Positions 15,231-24,566 of a stretch of DNA of 45,688 bases are shown here, piece after piece. Under the pieces are notes generated by a model. That model was not told the DNA's origin. It saw nothing but the letters and a program-made list of their open reading frames with translations, and did no database searches. The DNA is from Pseudomonadota bacterium (GTDB lineage: Bacteria; Desulfobacterota; Desulfobulbia; Desulfobulbales; SURF-16), in assembly GCA_018816555.1 (NCBI GenBank), contig JAHIVT010000153.1, positions 1-45,688 of the forward strand, in the 5' to 3' direction. How positions within the stretch are numbered: the first letter of the stretch is position 1; every line of letters begins with the position of its first letter. Both the position numbers and the translations under genes were made by a program.

Positions 15231-16469
15231 TTAAGGGATCATCTCCCCGGCAATCAGAGAATCATAGGTCTCCCGTTGACGGATCACATGAAAGGACTCG
15301 CCATCCACCAGCACCTCAGGCACCCGGGGCCGGGAGTTATAATTGGATGACATGCTGAAGCCATAGGCCCCGGCACTCATGACGGCCAGCAGATCGCCCT
15401 GGCCGCACACCGGCACCTTCTTGCCCCTGGAGAGGAAATCACCGCTCTCGCAGATGGGGCCGACCACGTCTGCCAGTTCCTCATCATCGTTTCTGCGGAC
15501 AACGGGCTTGACGGCATGATGGGCGTCATAGAGGCTGGGCCGGGCCAGATCATTCATGCCGGCGTCGACGATCACGAATTTCTTGCCGCCCTGTTTGGTA
15601 TACAGCACCCTGGTCACCAGAATCCCGGCATTGCCCACGATAACCCGACCCGGCTCAAGGATCAATTTACAGTCAAGGCCATTCATCTCCCGCTCAAGGG
15701 CCGCGGCATAGGCAGCCGGCAGAGGCGGTTCCTCATCGCTGTAACGGATGCCGACGCCACCTCCCAGATCAACACAGGAAACAGGGATGCCGGCCTGCCT
15801 GAGACGCTCGACAAAAAGCTTTACCTTCTGCAGGGATTCGACAAAAGGTGATACATCGGTGAGTTGTGACCCGATATGACAGCTGACGCCGACAATCTCA
15901 ATATTTTTCATCTTGCGTGCGGCCAGATAGGAATCCAGCGCATCCTGGATGGGGATGCCGAACTTGTTTTTGGCCAGCCCGGTGGAGATATAGGCATGGG
16001 TTTTCGGATCCACATCCGGGTTGACCCGGAAGGAAACCGGCGCCGTCACGCCGAGGGCGGCGGCAACCTGCTGCAATGTCTCCAACTCCTGGTGTGATTC
16101 CACGTTGAGCATCAAAATTTTCGAATCCAGGGCAAAACGCATTTCGTCTACAGTTTTGCCCACCCCGGAGTAGACAATTTTCTGCGGGTCAATACCAGCT
16201 TTCAAGGCACGGAACAGCTCCCCGCCGGAAACGATATCAGCCCCGCCTCCCAGCTTGCCGAAGAGATTGAGCAAGGCGATGTTTGAACAGGCCTTGGTGG
16301 CAAAACAGGTGATATGCGGCAGGGTGAAAGCGCCGTCAAAGGCCTGGAAATGCCGGGTCAGCGTGGCGGTGCTGTAGAGGTAAAACGGAGTGCCCACCCC
16401 AGCGGCAATATCGGCAACCGGGACTTCCTCACAGAAAAGGACATCATTCTTGTAGTGAAAATGATTCAT
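15231..16469 (-). CDS. lysA: Diaminopimelate decarboxylase
   Basis: A 412-residue PLP enzyme making L-lysine, the last step of the pathway. The PLP lysine is in CFATKACSN (about residue 58). HIGSQL, VDLGGGVGIRY (phosphate-binding glycines), LEPGRVIVGNAG and the active-site CESGDFL are all present. Full length. It follows the FN3 lipoprotein gene by 53 bases and leads the lysA-dapF-dapA-dapB series. Confidence 0.97.
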   Translation of the reverse strand: MNHFHYKNDVLFCEEVPVADIAAGVGTPFYLYSTATLTRHFQAFDGAFTLPHITCFATKACSNIALLNLFGKLGGGADIVSGGELFRALKAGIDPQKIVYSGVGKTVDEMRFALDSKILMLNVESHQELETLQQVAAALGVTAPVSFRVNPDVDPKTHAYISTGLAKNKFGIPIQDALDSYLAARKMKNIEIVGVSCHIGSQLTDVSPFVESLQKVKLFVERLRQAGIPVSCVDLGGGVGIRYSDEEPPLPAAYAAALEREMNGLDCKLILEPGRVIVGNAGILVTRVLYTKQGGKKFVIVDAGMNDLARPSLYDAHHAVKPVVRRNDDEELADVVGPICESGDFLSRGKKVPVCGQGDLLAVMSAGAYGFSMSSNYNSRPRVPEVLVDGESFHVIRQRETYDSLIAGEMIP

Positions 16470-16522
16470 TGCTTCACAAAAAAATTAAAATTTTGATCAG
16501 TTGGCAGAGCTGCCGAAAAAAA

Positions 16523-17563
16523 TTATCGCGCAAATTCCACTTCCCGTGAAAAAGCACTCTCATTGGGCGGCACCGCGTCATCAATGGCAGTCACGGCATA
16601 GTACAGGGTCGCCTTGCCCGGCGGCAGATTGCGGTCGGTGTAGGAGAAGGAGGACCTGTCCGCCTCGCCCACCATCACCATTTCCTTGTCACCGCCCTCT
16701 CGCCGGTAGATGCGGAAACCGGCCACTCCCTGCTGGGCGATGTTTTCCCACAGAATCTTCACTCCGTCACCGGTTGCCACGATGGTGAATTTCTCCGGCG
16801 GCACAGGGGCAATCACATCAAGCGCCATGCCCGCGATCACCTCGCTTGGCGCACCGGGCAACTCCGTGTCATCCAACGTGCGGAGCGCCCTCACCCGATA
16901 AAAATACTTCCTGCCGTTTGTCAGCTCCTGGTCAATATAGGAATGTCCGTCAACCGGCTGGCCGATTTCGGCAAATTCCCGTCCTTTATTGCTGCGATAG
17001 ACCTGATAGCGCACCGGTTCGCTGATCGGGCTGCCGTCATACAGAGCCATCACCGGCTGCCAGCTCAGAATCAGCCTGCGGTCGGCAACCTGCAGAGTCA
17101 AACCGATTGGGGGCGGCAGCGGGGTTTCCCACCGGAAGGACACCTTGTTTGAATCGTCGCTTGCAATATTCCAACCCGACCCGGACACCACCTTATATGT
17201 ATAGTGGTAATCTTTTTTCAAGGCGGTGTCCCTGTAGGTCAGCTTTGCGCCGGGCTGAACCCCTTCCGCGCTCAAGGTGATCACCAGGTCATACTCCACA
17301 GGGCAGTCCGGGCAGAAATCTTCGGCGGCCGCCTCGCTTTTATACAGCGTAAATGTCCTGATATTATCAATTTTCTCACCTGATTCGGCAAAAGAAGGAT
17401 AGGTCCAGTTCAGGATGACGCCCTGATCATCCAGGGTGCGGCTCAGATCGGTGATCGGCACAGGGATGACAGCCTGGGGAGGAATGGGCAGGGTTTTTCT
17501 CCCGCAGCCGGCCAAAACCAGCAGAAGACAACAAAGCGCTATGGCATACCCGAATCGGTTCAT
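16523..17563 (-). CDS. Lipoprotein with LptM-like N-terminus and three FN3 domains
   Basis: A 346-residue exported lipoprotein: hydrophobic signal and lipobox LAGC with the lipidated C20. Directly after it comes GRKTLPIPPQ, similar to the short motif that follows the lipidated Cys in LptM/LppL-type lipoproteins, which also lie upstream of lysA in gammaproteobacteria. Unlike those tiny proteins it continues with three fibronectin type III-like domains (about 32-140, 150-245, 255-345), seen as repeats of the form LSW/LNW...YFYRVRAL. It starts three bases after the argH stop. Likely anchored in the outer membrane facing the periplasm; function unknown. Confidence 0.75.
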   Translation of the reverse strand: MNRFGYAIALCCLLLVLAGCGRKTLPIPPQAVIPVPITDLSRTLDDQGVILNWTYPSFAESGEKIDNIRTFTLYKSEAAAEDFCPDCPVEYDLVITLSAEGVQPGAKLTYRDTALKKDYHYTYKVVSGSGWNIASDDSNKVSFRWETPLPPPIGLTLQVADRRLILSWQPVMALYDGSPISEPVRYQVYRSNKGREFAEIGQPVDGHSYIDQELTNGRKYFYRVRALRTLDDTELPGAPSEVIAGMALDVIAPVPPEKFTIVATGDGVKILWENIAQQGVAGFRIYRREGGDKEMVMVGEADRSSFSYTDRNLPPGKATLYYAVTAIDDAVPPNESAFSREVEFAR

Positions 17564-17566
17564 CGC

Positions 17567-18952
17567 TTACATCCCCAAGTCCCTTTCCGCCTTCTCCAAA
17601 GCCTCCTTCACCCTGAAGATGGAGGTGCCGCCGAAGGAGCGTCGGCTGTCAACCGAGCCTTTTACGGTCAGCACGGCAAAAACATCCTCATCAATCGCCT
17701 TGGAAAATTGACGCAGTTCATCCAAAGTAAGCTCGATAAGTTCCTTTTTCTTTTTCACGCAGTAGGCCACGGTCTGGCCGACAATGGCATGAGCCTCACG
17801 GAACGGCACGTTTTTCAGCACCAGATAATCAGCCAGATCCGTTGCCGTCATATAGCCCGTCTGGGTGGCGTCCTCCAGGCGGGCCGTATTGAACTTCATA
17901 TTGCCCAGCAGTTCGGCGGTGATCGCCAGCCCCCTGGAAACCGTATCTAGGGTATCAAAGACCGGCTCCTTATCCTCCTGCAGATCACGGTTATAGGTGA
18001 GGGGCAGACCTTTCAGCATGGTGATCAAGGCCATCAGGTTGCCCACCACGCGCCCGCTTTTGCCACGGATCAGCTCCGGGATGTCAGGATTTTTCTTCTG
18101 CGGCATGATACTGCTGCCGGTGCAGAAACTGTCGGCCAGCTCGACAAAGCCGAATTCGCTGCTGGACCAGAGCACCAACTCCTCGGACAGACGGCTCAGA
18201 TGCAGCTGGATCAGGGTGCAGGCACTGACAAACTCCACAACGAAATCGCGGTCGCCCACCGTGTCCATGCTGTTAGCGCTGACCTGGGGAAAACCAAGCT
18301 CTGAGGCGACAAACTCCCGGTCAATGGGCAGACCCGTCCCGGCCAGAGCCGCCGCACCCAGGGGCAGCACGTTGATTCTTTTGGCACAATCGCGCAAGCG
18401 CTCCTGATCGCGGCCGAACATCTCAAAATAGGCCAGCATATGATGGGAAATCAGCACCGGCTGGGCCCGCTGCATATGGGTATAGCCGGGCATCACCGCG
18501 CCGAGGTATCTCCTGGCAAGCCGGACAAAGGAGAGCCTCACCCCGGCCAGCAGTTCCACCAACCGATCGGTCTCCTCCCGCAGATAGAGGCGCAGGTCAA
18601 GATTAATCTGATCGTTTCTGCTGCGGGCCGTGTGCAGTCTGGCACCGGCCGGGCCGATCCTGTCCACCAGGGCCTTTTCGATATTCATATGAATATCTTC
18701 CAGTTCCGGCCTGAAGACAAAAACACCCTGCTCGATCTCCTGCTCGATTTCGGCCAGCCCCTTGGCGATCTGTTCACCTTCCTCGGCCGTGATCAGCCCC
18801 TGCCTGACCAGCATTTTTGCATGGGCCTGGCTGCCGGCGATATCCTGCCGAAAAAGCCTGCAGTCATAATGAATGGATGCGGTAAAGGCCTCCACCGATG
18901 CGGCTGTTTTCTCGGAGAAACGCCCTCCCCACAGTTTCGTTTCGTTTGTCAT
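17567..18952 (-). CDS. argH: Argininosuccinate lyase
   Basis: A 461-residue fumarase/aspartase-superfamily enzyme that splits argininosuccinate into arginine and fumarate. The signature GSSIMPQKKNPD (about 285-296) with its catalytic Ser is intact, as are the N-terminal KLWGGRF and TARSRNDQ regions. Normal length. It is the last arg gene of the run and is followed three bases later by the lipoprotein gene. No strong ribosome site is visible upstream of the ATG, where a repeat hairpin begins. Confidence 0.97.
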   Translation of the reverse strand: MTNETKLWGGRFSEKTAASVEAFTASIHYDCRLFRQDIAGSQAHAKMLVRQGLITAEEGEQIAKGLAEIEQEIEQGVFVFRPELEDIHMNIEKALVDRIGPAGARLHTARSRNDQINLDLRLYLREETDRLVELLAGVRLSFVRLARRYLGAVMPGYTHMQRAQPVLISHHMLAYFEMFGRDQERLRDCAKRINVLPLGAAALAGTGLPIDREFVASELGFPQVSANSMDTVGDRDFVVEFVSACTLIQLHLSRLSEELVLWSSSEFGFVELADSFCTGSSIMPQKKNPDIPELIRGKSGRVVGNLMALITMLKGLPLTYNRDLQEDKEPVFDTLDTVSRGLAITAELLGNMKFNTARLEDATQTGYMTATDLADYLVLKNVPFREAHAIVGQTVAYCVKKKKELIELTLDELRQFSKAIDEDVFAVLTVKGSVDSRRSFGGTSIFRVKEALEKAERDLGM

Positions 18953-18959
18953 GTTTTTC

Positions 18960-19163
18960 AGTCTTACTGGTCTTATTGGTCCGACTGGTCGGACTGATCA
19001 AGTCTTCATATCATTCTGGAGCAGGAGCGGGCCATGCCCGCGACCCTCTGCTATTGTGGAAACCATTATCGCGGGCATGGCCCGCTCCGGTGATCTTATT
19101 TTGTCAAATTCATCTGACCAACCGGACCAATTGGACCAATGAGACCAGTCAGACCAATCAGAC
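18960..19163. repeat. Nested palindrome: 9-bp tandem units enclosing two inverted REP elements
   Basis: Left arm 18961-19000: about four 9-bp units of the form RYTGGTCNN. Right arm 19114-19163: about five units of the complementary form NNGACCARY. Between them lie two exact inverted 20-base REP-like copies, GGAGCGGGCCATGCCCGCGA (19024-19043) and its reverse complement (19069-19088). The right arm runs into the last bases of argG. The whole argG-argH gap can therefore fold into one large structure, probably affecting mRNA stability or the ratio of ArgG to ArgH. Confidence 0.75.
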
Positions 19164-20360
19164 TTTCTTCAAGGCCTGCATGGTCATGCGCAGGGCATTG
19201 AGCTTGATAAAACCACCGGCATCCGCCTGGGTATAAACCGCATCTTCCTCAAAGGTGGCAAAGCTCGCCTGGTACAGGGACTGGTCCGACTTGCGTCCCA
19301 CCGGGGTGCAGTTGCCCTTGAAGAGTTTCAGGCGGACAACTCCGCTCACCGTTTCCTGGGCCGTATCCATGGTCTTCTGCAGCAGCTTCATCTCCGGCGA
19401 GAACCAGAAGCCGTTATAGATGAGTTCGGAATAACGGGGTACCAGGCTGTCCCGGATCTTCATCACCTCTCGGTCAAGGGTGATGGTCTCCAGATCCCGA
19501 TGGGCGATGCGCAGGATGGTGCCGCCTGGGGTTTCATAGACGCCACGGGATTTCATGCCGACAAAACGGTTTTCCACCAAGTCAAGACGGCCGATACCGT
19601 TCACCCCGCCCAGCTCATTAAGTCGGCCCAGCATGGCCGCAGGGGACAATTTTTCGCCGTCGATGGCCACCGGATTGCCCTGCTCAAAAGTCAGCTCCAT
19701 ATAGGTCGGCTTGTCAGGCGCTTTCTCCGGCGAACGGGTCAGCTTGAACATCGACTCCTCCGGTTCATTCCACGGGTCCTCCAGGATACCCCCTTCAAAA
19801 CTGATATGCAGCAAGTTTTCATCGGAGCTGTAGGGTTTCTCCTTGGTCACCGGGATGGGAATGCCGTGTTTTTCCGCATAGGCGATCAGCTTTGTCCTGG
19901 AATTGAGCGTCCACATACGCCACGGAGCGATAATGGTCAGCCGGGGATCAATGCCCAGGTAGGCCATCTCAAAGCGGACCTGATCATTGCCCTTGCCGGT
20001 GGCGCCATGGCTCACCGCATCCGCCTGCTCCTCATGGGCAATCCGCACCTGCTCCTTGGCAATCACCGGCCGGGCCAGGGAAGTGCCCAGCAGATAGGAG
20101 CCTTCATAAATGGCATTGGCCCGGTAGGCGGCAAAGACATAGTCCCGGACGAATTCCTCTTTCAGGTCAGAGATAATGACCTTTTCGGCGCCGGTTGCCA
20201 GACCTTTCTGCCGCACCTTATCCCAGTCCTCTTCCTGGCCGATATCAGCGGCAAAGGCCACCACCGGGCACTGATACTCCTCCTTGAGCCATTTCAGGAT
20301 CACGGAGGTGTCGAGCCCGCCGGAATAGGCCAGAACAATTTTTTTAACTTCCCCTTCCAT
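19158..20360 (-). CDS. argG: Argininosuccinate synthase
   Basis: A 400-residue enzyme joining citrulline and aspartate at the cost of ATP. The N-terminal PP-loop [13 protein letters not shown] (about 9-21) is diagnostic. [15 protein letters not shown] and [23 protein letters not shown] are also present. Full length. AAGGAG precedes the ATG. It lies 11 bases after argF on the same strand. Confidence 0.97.
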   Translation of the reverse strand: MEGEVKKIVLAYSGGLDTSVILKWLKEEYQCPVVAFAADIGQEEDWDKVRQKGLATGAEKVIISDLKEEFVRDYVFAAYRANAIYEGSYLLGTSLARPVIAKEQVRIAHEEQADAVSHGATGKGNDQVRFEMAYLGIDPRLTIIAPWRMWTLNSRTKLIAYAEKHGIPIPVTKEKPYSSDENLLHISFEGGILEDPWNEPEESMFKLTRSPEKAPDKPTYMELTFEQGNPVAIDGEKLSPAAMLGRLNELGGVNGIGRLDLVENRFVGMKSRGVYETPGGTILRIAHRDLETITLDREVMKIRDSLVPRYSELIYNGFWFSPEMKLLQKTMDTAQETVSGVVRLKLFKGNCTPVGRKSDQSLYQASFATFEEDAVYTQADAGGFIKLNALRMTMQALKKV

Positions 20361-20371
20361 GCAAAACTCCT

Positions 20372-21292
20372 TTAACCTTCTGCCAATATATGTATTTCTA
20401 AGATAGCCTTATGAATATGCATCTTATTTTCCGCCTGGTCGAAGGCACAACACTGCGCACCTTCCAGCACATCATCGGTGATCTCTTCACCCCGATGGGC
20501 GGGCAGACAGTGCAAAACCGTTGCGCTTAACTTGGCCGCGGCAAGCAGCTCTCTGTTGACCTGATAAGGCTGGAATACCGCCACCCTTTCATTCTGTTCA
20601 TGCTCCTGGCCCATGCTGGCCCAGACGTCACAGTTGATCACATCCACATCCCTCACCGCCTCAACCGGGTCTCTGAGGAGCGTGATCGGCTTTACCGCCT
20701 CTTTGACGGCGGCAGCCAGGATCCCGGGGTCCGGGTCATAACCCTGGGGACAGGCCAGTTTCAGCTCAAATCCCAGGCGACTGGCCGCCTGTATCCAGGT
20801 ATTGGCCATATTGTTGCCGTCCCCGACCCAGGCGATTTTCAGCTTGCCGATCTCGCCCTTCACCTCCTCCACGGTCATAATGTCACTTAAGACCTGACAG
20901 GGATGAAAAAGATCGGTCAGGGCATTGATCACCGGCACAGTGGAGTAGCGGCCGAGTTCTTCAACCACCTCCTGGCCGAAGGTGCGCACCACCATGGCGT
21001 TGACATAGCGGGCCATCACCCTGGCCATATCCTTGAGCGGCTCATTGCGCGCCAGCTGGGTATCACGTCCGGAGAGATAGATGACCTGCCCCCCCAGCCC
21101 ATACATGGCAGACTCAAACGAGACGCGGGTCCTGGTTGACGGCTTTTCAAAAATCAGACCGATGACCTTGCCGTCAAGCTGGTGGTGACGGATGCCCTCC
21201 CGGGCTTCCCTTTTCAGCTGCAGGGCTCTCCTGATATAGGAGTAGAGCTGCTGCTTATCAAAATCCCAAAGGCTTAAAAGATGATTTGACAT
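20372..21292 (-). CDS. argF: Ornithine carbamoyltransferase
   Basis: A 306-residue enzyme forming citrulline from ornithine and carbamoyl phosphate. The carbamoyl-phosphate motif [13 protein letters not shown] and the ornithine-site motif [11 protein letters not shown] are intact; DLFHPCQ is also present. The frame is open further upstream, but the start at 21292 ([11 protein letters not shown]) fits the family; the extra upstream codons run into the repeat hairpin at 21321-21376 and look non-coding. The ribosome site is weak. Confidence 0.95.
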   Translation of the reverse strand: MSNHLLSLWDFDKQQLYSYIRRALQLKREAREGIRHHQLDGKVIGLIFEKPSTRTRVSFESAMYGLGGQVIYLSGRDTQLARNEPLKDMARVMARYVNAMVVRTFGQEVVEELGRYSTVPVINALTDLFHPCQVLSDIMTVEEVKGEIGKLKIAWVGDGNNMANTWIQAASRLGFELKLACPQGYDPDPGILAAAVKEAVKPITLLRDPVEAVRDVDVINCDVWASMGQEHEQNERVAVFQPYQVNRELLAAAKLSATVLHCLPAHRGEEITDDVLEGAQCCAFDQAENKMHIHKAILEIHILAEG

Positions 21293-21320
21293 ATAATTCA
21301 CACAAAATACATGAACCAGA

Positions 21321-21376
21321 GAGCCCACAGACTTCGCAGAAGAGCACATCTCGCACTCTGCCAACTCTGTGGGCTC
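21321..21376. repeat. Hairpin related to the CACAGAG repeats
   Basis: Perfect 11-base arms GAGCCCACAGA (21321-21331) and TCTGTGGGCTC (21366-21376) enclose a 34-base loop containing further AGAG/CTCT pieces. It lies just upstream of argF, in the argD-argF gap, and belongs to the same repeat style as 12942-13032. Confidence 0.65.
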
Positions 21377-21499
21377 CAGGCTCGTTTACTGTTGACGAGA
21401 AGCTCGTAATCAAAGAACTAAAGGGTTAATCAATACAAAAAAAGTATCTCTTTGGGAAGTCTTTTTTCCCGCTTGAGCCCCCTTTTGCAATTCCCGTTT

Positions 21500-22690
21500 T
21501 TACAGCGCCCCTAAAACATCTTGCAGCCGGTCGACCATTTCATCAATCTGGCTTTCACTGACCACCAGTGGCGGAATGAAACGCAGGGCCACTCCCCCGG
21601 CAAAATTGGCCAGCACGCCTTTGACAAAAAGGCTTTTCACCATATCAGCCCCCAGGGCGGCACCGCGGTTGGTCAACACCAGCCCCTGAATAAGCCCCAT
21701 CCCCCTCACCCCGACGGCCAGATCGGGAAATTGCCCGGCAAGCCCCTGCAGCCGTCCGGCCAGATACTCCCCCTTCCGGTTTACTGCGGCCAGAAAGCCG
21801 TCGGCCAGCATTGTTTGCATCACCGTTACCGCAGCGGCGCAGGCCACCGGATTGCCCCCGAAGGTGGAGGCATGATCACCCGGCGAGAAAGAAGCGGCAA
21901 CCTCCTGCCTGGCCAGCATGGCGCCGATGGGCAGGCCGTTGCCCAGGGCCTTGGCCAGGGTCATGATGTCAGGCTCGATGCCGAAATGCTCATAGGCAAA
22001 CAGGGTGCCGGTTCTGCCCATGCCCACCTGCACCTCGTCAAAGATAAGCACCAGCCCGTGTTGGTCACAGAGTTCTCTGATGCCCTGCAGATACTCCTGC
22101 GGCAGCGGCCGCACCCCGCCCTCACCCTGCAGCGGCTCACAGAGGATGCCGCAGGTCTTGGCGCTTATCATTTTTTCCAGGGCCGCCAGATCGCCAAAGG
22201 GGGCATGGACAAAGCCCTCGGGCAGCGGCTCAAAACCCTTATGAAATTTGGCCTGTCCGGTGGCGGCCACTGTCGCCAGGGTCCGGCCGTGGAACGAGCC
22301 CTGCAGAGAAATAATCTCATAGCGGCCGGGCCCGCCATACTTGCGGGCAAGCTTGAAGGCCCCTTCATTGACCTCCGCGCCGCTGTTGGCGAGAAAAACC
22401 CGGTCGGCAAAGCTGTTTGCCACCAAGAGTTCGGCCAGCTCTGTCTGGGGCAGGGTATAGTAGAGATTTGAGACATGGACAAGTTTACCGGCCTGGGCGA
22501 CAATGGCCTCGGTCACAGCCGGGTGGCAATGCCCCAGGCTGCAGACCGCGATGCCGGAAACAAAATCCAGATACTCCTTACCCGTATCATCCTTCAGCAC
22601 GCAGCCCTTTCCTTCCACCATCACCGCCGGATAGCGGCCATAGGTGTTCATGAAGAGGCTGTCGCTTTTTTCCATAATGTTTGTCATCAT
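21500..22690 (-). CDS. argD: Acetylornithine aminotransferase
   Basis: A 396-residue class III PLP aminotransferase of arginine synthesis; the same enzyme often serves as N-succinyl-diaminopimelate aminotransferase, which would fit the linked lysine genes. Motifs: NSGAEVNEGAFKLARKY, SFHGRTLATVAATGQ, LIFDEVQVGMGRTG, and the PLP lysine in LAKALGNGLPIGAML. The start at 22690 is chosen because AGGA lies about six bases upstream; an upstream in-frame extension has no family similarity and runs toward a REP-like element. Confidence 0.93.
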   Translation of the reverse strand: MMTNIMEKSDSLFMNTYGRYPAVMVEGKGCVLKDDTGKEYLDFVSGIAVCSLGHCHPAVTEAIVAQAGKLVHVSNLYYTLPQTELAELLVANSFADRVFLANSGAEVNEGAFKLARKYGGPGRYEIISLQGSFHGRTLATVAATGQAKFHKGFEPLPEGFVHAPFGDLAALEKMISAKTCGILCEPLQGEGGVRPLPQEYLQGIRELCDQHGLVLIFDEVQVGMGRTGTLFAYEHFGIEPDIMTLAKALGNGLPIGAMLARQEVAASFSPGDHASTFGGNPVACAAAVTVMQTMLADGFLAAVNRKGEYLAGRLQGLAGQFPDLAVGVRGMGLIQGLVLTNRGAALGADMVKSLFVKGVLANFAGGVALRFIPPLVVSESQIDEMVDRLQDVLGAL

Positions 22691-22720
22691 CTTTTTCCTA
22701 TGCTGGGTTGTCATTCTGCG

Positions 22721-22743
22721 GCAGGAGCGAGCCATGCCCGCGA
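22721..22743. repeat. REP-like palindromic element, degraded copy
   Basis: GGAGCGAGCCATGCCCGCGA (22724-22743) differs at one base from the copies in the argG-argH gap. It lies in the argB-argD gap. The stem is interrupted by the G-to-A change. Confidence 0.55.
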
Positions 22744-22811
22744 GAGACTTTCAGCAGCAAAACGGCTTCACCGCTCCAACGCAGCAGATCGAATTTTTCG
22801 CGAGGCCATCC

Positions 22812-23699
22812 TTAGCGAACGATCTCCGTGCCGATGCCCTCACGGGTGAACATCTCCAGTAAAATAGCGTGCTTGAGCCGGCCGTCAACGATGTGGGCCT
22901 TGCCCACCCCCTGGGCCAGGGCATCCTGGCAGCATTTAATCTTGGGAATCATCCCGCCCACCGCCACGCCGGAGGCTATCATCTCATCCGCCTCGCGGCT
23001 CGTCATGGAGGCAACCAGTTTGCCCTCGCGGTCAAGCACTCCTTCCACGTCGGTGAGCAGAATCAGCTTTTCCGCTTTCATATGAGAGGCCACTGCACCG
23101 GCCACCAGATCCGCGTTGATATTATACGATCCACCATCCTCGCCAACTCCCACCGGGGCAATAACCGGGATGAAATCCTTACTGTCCAGGGTGTTGAGCA
23201 CCTCGGGATTAACCTGGGTGACCTCCCCCACACGGCCCAGGTCGATTAATTCCGGCGGTGCGTTTTCCGCCATGCTCTTCATGACCTGCATTTTTCTGGC
23301 CTTGATCAGGTCACCGTCGCGGCCGGACAGCCCAATGGCCTTGCCCCCGTGAAAATTGATGAGGCCGACGATCTCCTTATTCACCTTGCCCACCAGCACC
23401 ATCTCCACCACATCCATGGTCTCGCCATCGGTGACCCGCATCCCCTGAATGTAGTTAGACTGAATGTTCATCTTCTGCAGAAACTTGTTGATCTGCGGGC
23501 CTCCGCCATGCACCACGATGGGATTGATGCCGATGTATTTCATTAAAATGATGTCAAGGGCGAAATTCTTTTTCAGCTCCTCGTCAACCATGGCATGCCC
23601 GCCATATTTAATGACAACGGTCTTCTTATAAAACTCCTTGATGTAAGGAAGCGATTCAATAAGGATATTGGCCTTTTCTATACTTTGACTTTTGTCCAT
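22812..23699 (-). CDS. argB: Acetylglutamate kinase
   Basis: A 295-residue amino-acid kinase phosphorylating N-acetylglutamate. Motifs: [11 protein letters not shown] (phosphate binding), [48 protein letters not shown] and GGMIPKI. The start at 23699 (MDKSQSIEK) agrees with the family; a further 51 upstream codons are open but unrelated. The N-terminal helix ([16 protein letters not shown]) is the type found in arginine-inhibited hexameric enzymes, so feedback control is likely. First gene of the argBDFGH run. Confidence 0.96.
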   Translation of the reverse strand: MDKSQSIEKANILIESLPYIKEFYKKTVVIKYGGHAMVDEELKKNFALDIILMKYIGINPIVVHGGGPQINKFLQKMNIQSNYIQGMRVTDGETMDVVEMVLVGKVNKEIVGLINFHGGKAIGLSGRDGDLIKARKMQVMKSMAENAPPELIDLGRVGEVTQVNPEVLNTLDSKDFIPVIAPVGVGEDGGSYNINADLVAGAVASHMKAEKLILLTDVEGVLDREGKLVASMTSREADEMIASGVAVGGMIPKIKCCQDALAQGVGKAHIVDGRLKHAILLEMFTREGIGTEIVR

Positions 23700-24029
23700 A
23701 ATTATCCAAATATCTATACCGTTAAATTTTTCAGGGAGGCACAAAGTCGATATTCCATGCCGGCAGGTCATCTTGTTGACCGACGGCACCAGCTCCCCGG
23801 CATATTGTCCTGTTGCGCAGTCATTCGGCTCATGGCGAACAATGCAAGGCACAAATATTACATGATCACCTCAAGCGAAGCAAAGAAAAAGCGTTGGCGC
23901 CTGCTTGTTATGCAATTTTAAAGCCCTTCCTCTTTCCCTTCTTTACTTTCTTCCTTTCACCCAGTATTATTCGAGTAAATAGGGTATACTGCCACAATGC
24001 GTGACAAAAGCGGCATACTGAAATCAAAC
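23700..24029. promoter_or_regulatory. Divergent promoter region between argB and lptA
   Basis: About 330 bases separate the two divergent genes. On the plus strand TATACT at 23985-23990 (in GGGTATACTG) is a good -10 element, placing the lptA transcript start near 23997; no clear -35 is seen. On the argB side I find no convincing promoter or ARG box by eye. No open frame here looks like a gene. Confidence 0.35.
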
Positions 24030-24566
24030 ATGAAAACAATGGTTACCATGCTCAGAAAACTCTTTCTCATATGCCTTATCGGGTCCATCACACTCCTGCC
24101 GGCCCTGCCCGCCTCCGCCCAAGGCCCCAAGGCGGACGAGCCCATCCACGTTGAGGCTGACCGCATGGTTTCCAAACAGAAGGAAAATGCCATCATTTTT
24201 ACCGGCAATGTGGATGCAAAACAGGGAGTGCTTACCATTCATTCCGACGAAATGACGGTCTACCACCAGAATCAACCGGCCGCCGCAGGGGCCAAGCAGG
24301 AAGGCCCCCAGAAAATCCAGAAGCTGTATGCGGACGGCAATGTAAAAATTGTGCAGGACAACCTGGTGGCCACCGGCAACCACATGGAATTTTTCGCAGA
24401 TACACGCAAAGTGCTGCTGACAGGTGACACCAAAGTGTGGCAGGATAACAACCTGGTGACCGGCGAGAAGGTGATGCTCGATCTCAATACCGGGACCACA
24501 GTAGTTGAACCGGACAAAAACAACGGCGGCCGGGTAAAGGCCTTTTTTTATCCGGAAAACCAGTGA
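24030..24566 (+). CDS. lptA: LPS export periplasmic protein LptA
   Basis: A 178-residue periplasmic protein that bridges the inner and outer membranes for lipopolysaccharide transport. Signal peptide about residues 7-30 (ends ASAQ). The OstA/LptA-like beta-jellyroll repeats follow: IHVEADRMVSKQKENAIIF, GNVDAKQGVLTIHSDEMTVY, YADGNVKIVQDNLVATGNHM, GDTKVWQDNNLVTGEKVMLDL. The start is uncertain: the frame is open from 23997, but the likely -10 element implies transcription begins about there, so 24030 or 24048 is more plausible. Its stop overlaps the lptB start (TGATG). No lptC lies upstream. Confidence 0.88.
   Translation: MKTMVTMLRKLFLICLIGSITLLPALPASAQGPKADEPIHVEADRMVSKQKENAIIFTGNVDAKQGVLTIHSDEMTVYHQNQPAAAGAKQEGPQKIQKLYADGNVKIVQDNLVATGNHMEFFADTRKVLLTGDTKVWQDNNLVTGEKVMLDLNTGTTVVEPDKNNGGRVKAFFYPENQ

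Noticed and set aside
18440-18997. Plus-strand 185-codon frame opposite argH
   Set aside because: It reads through the argH start and the tandem repeats, giving a repetitive SYWSYWSDWSD end typical of translated repeats.
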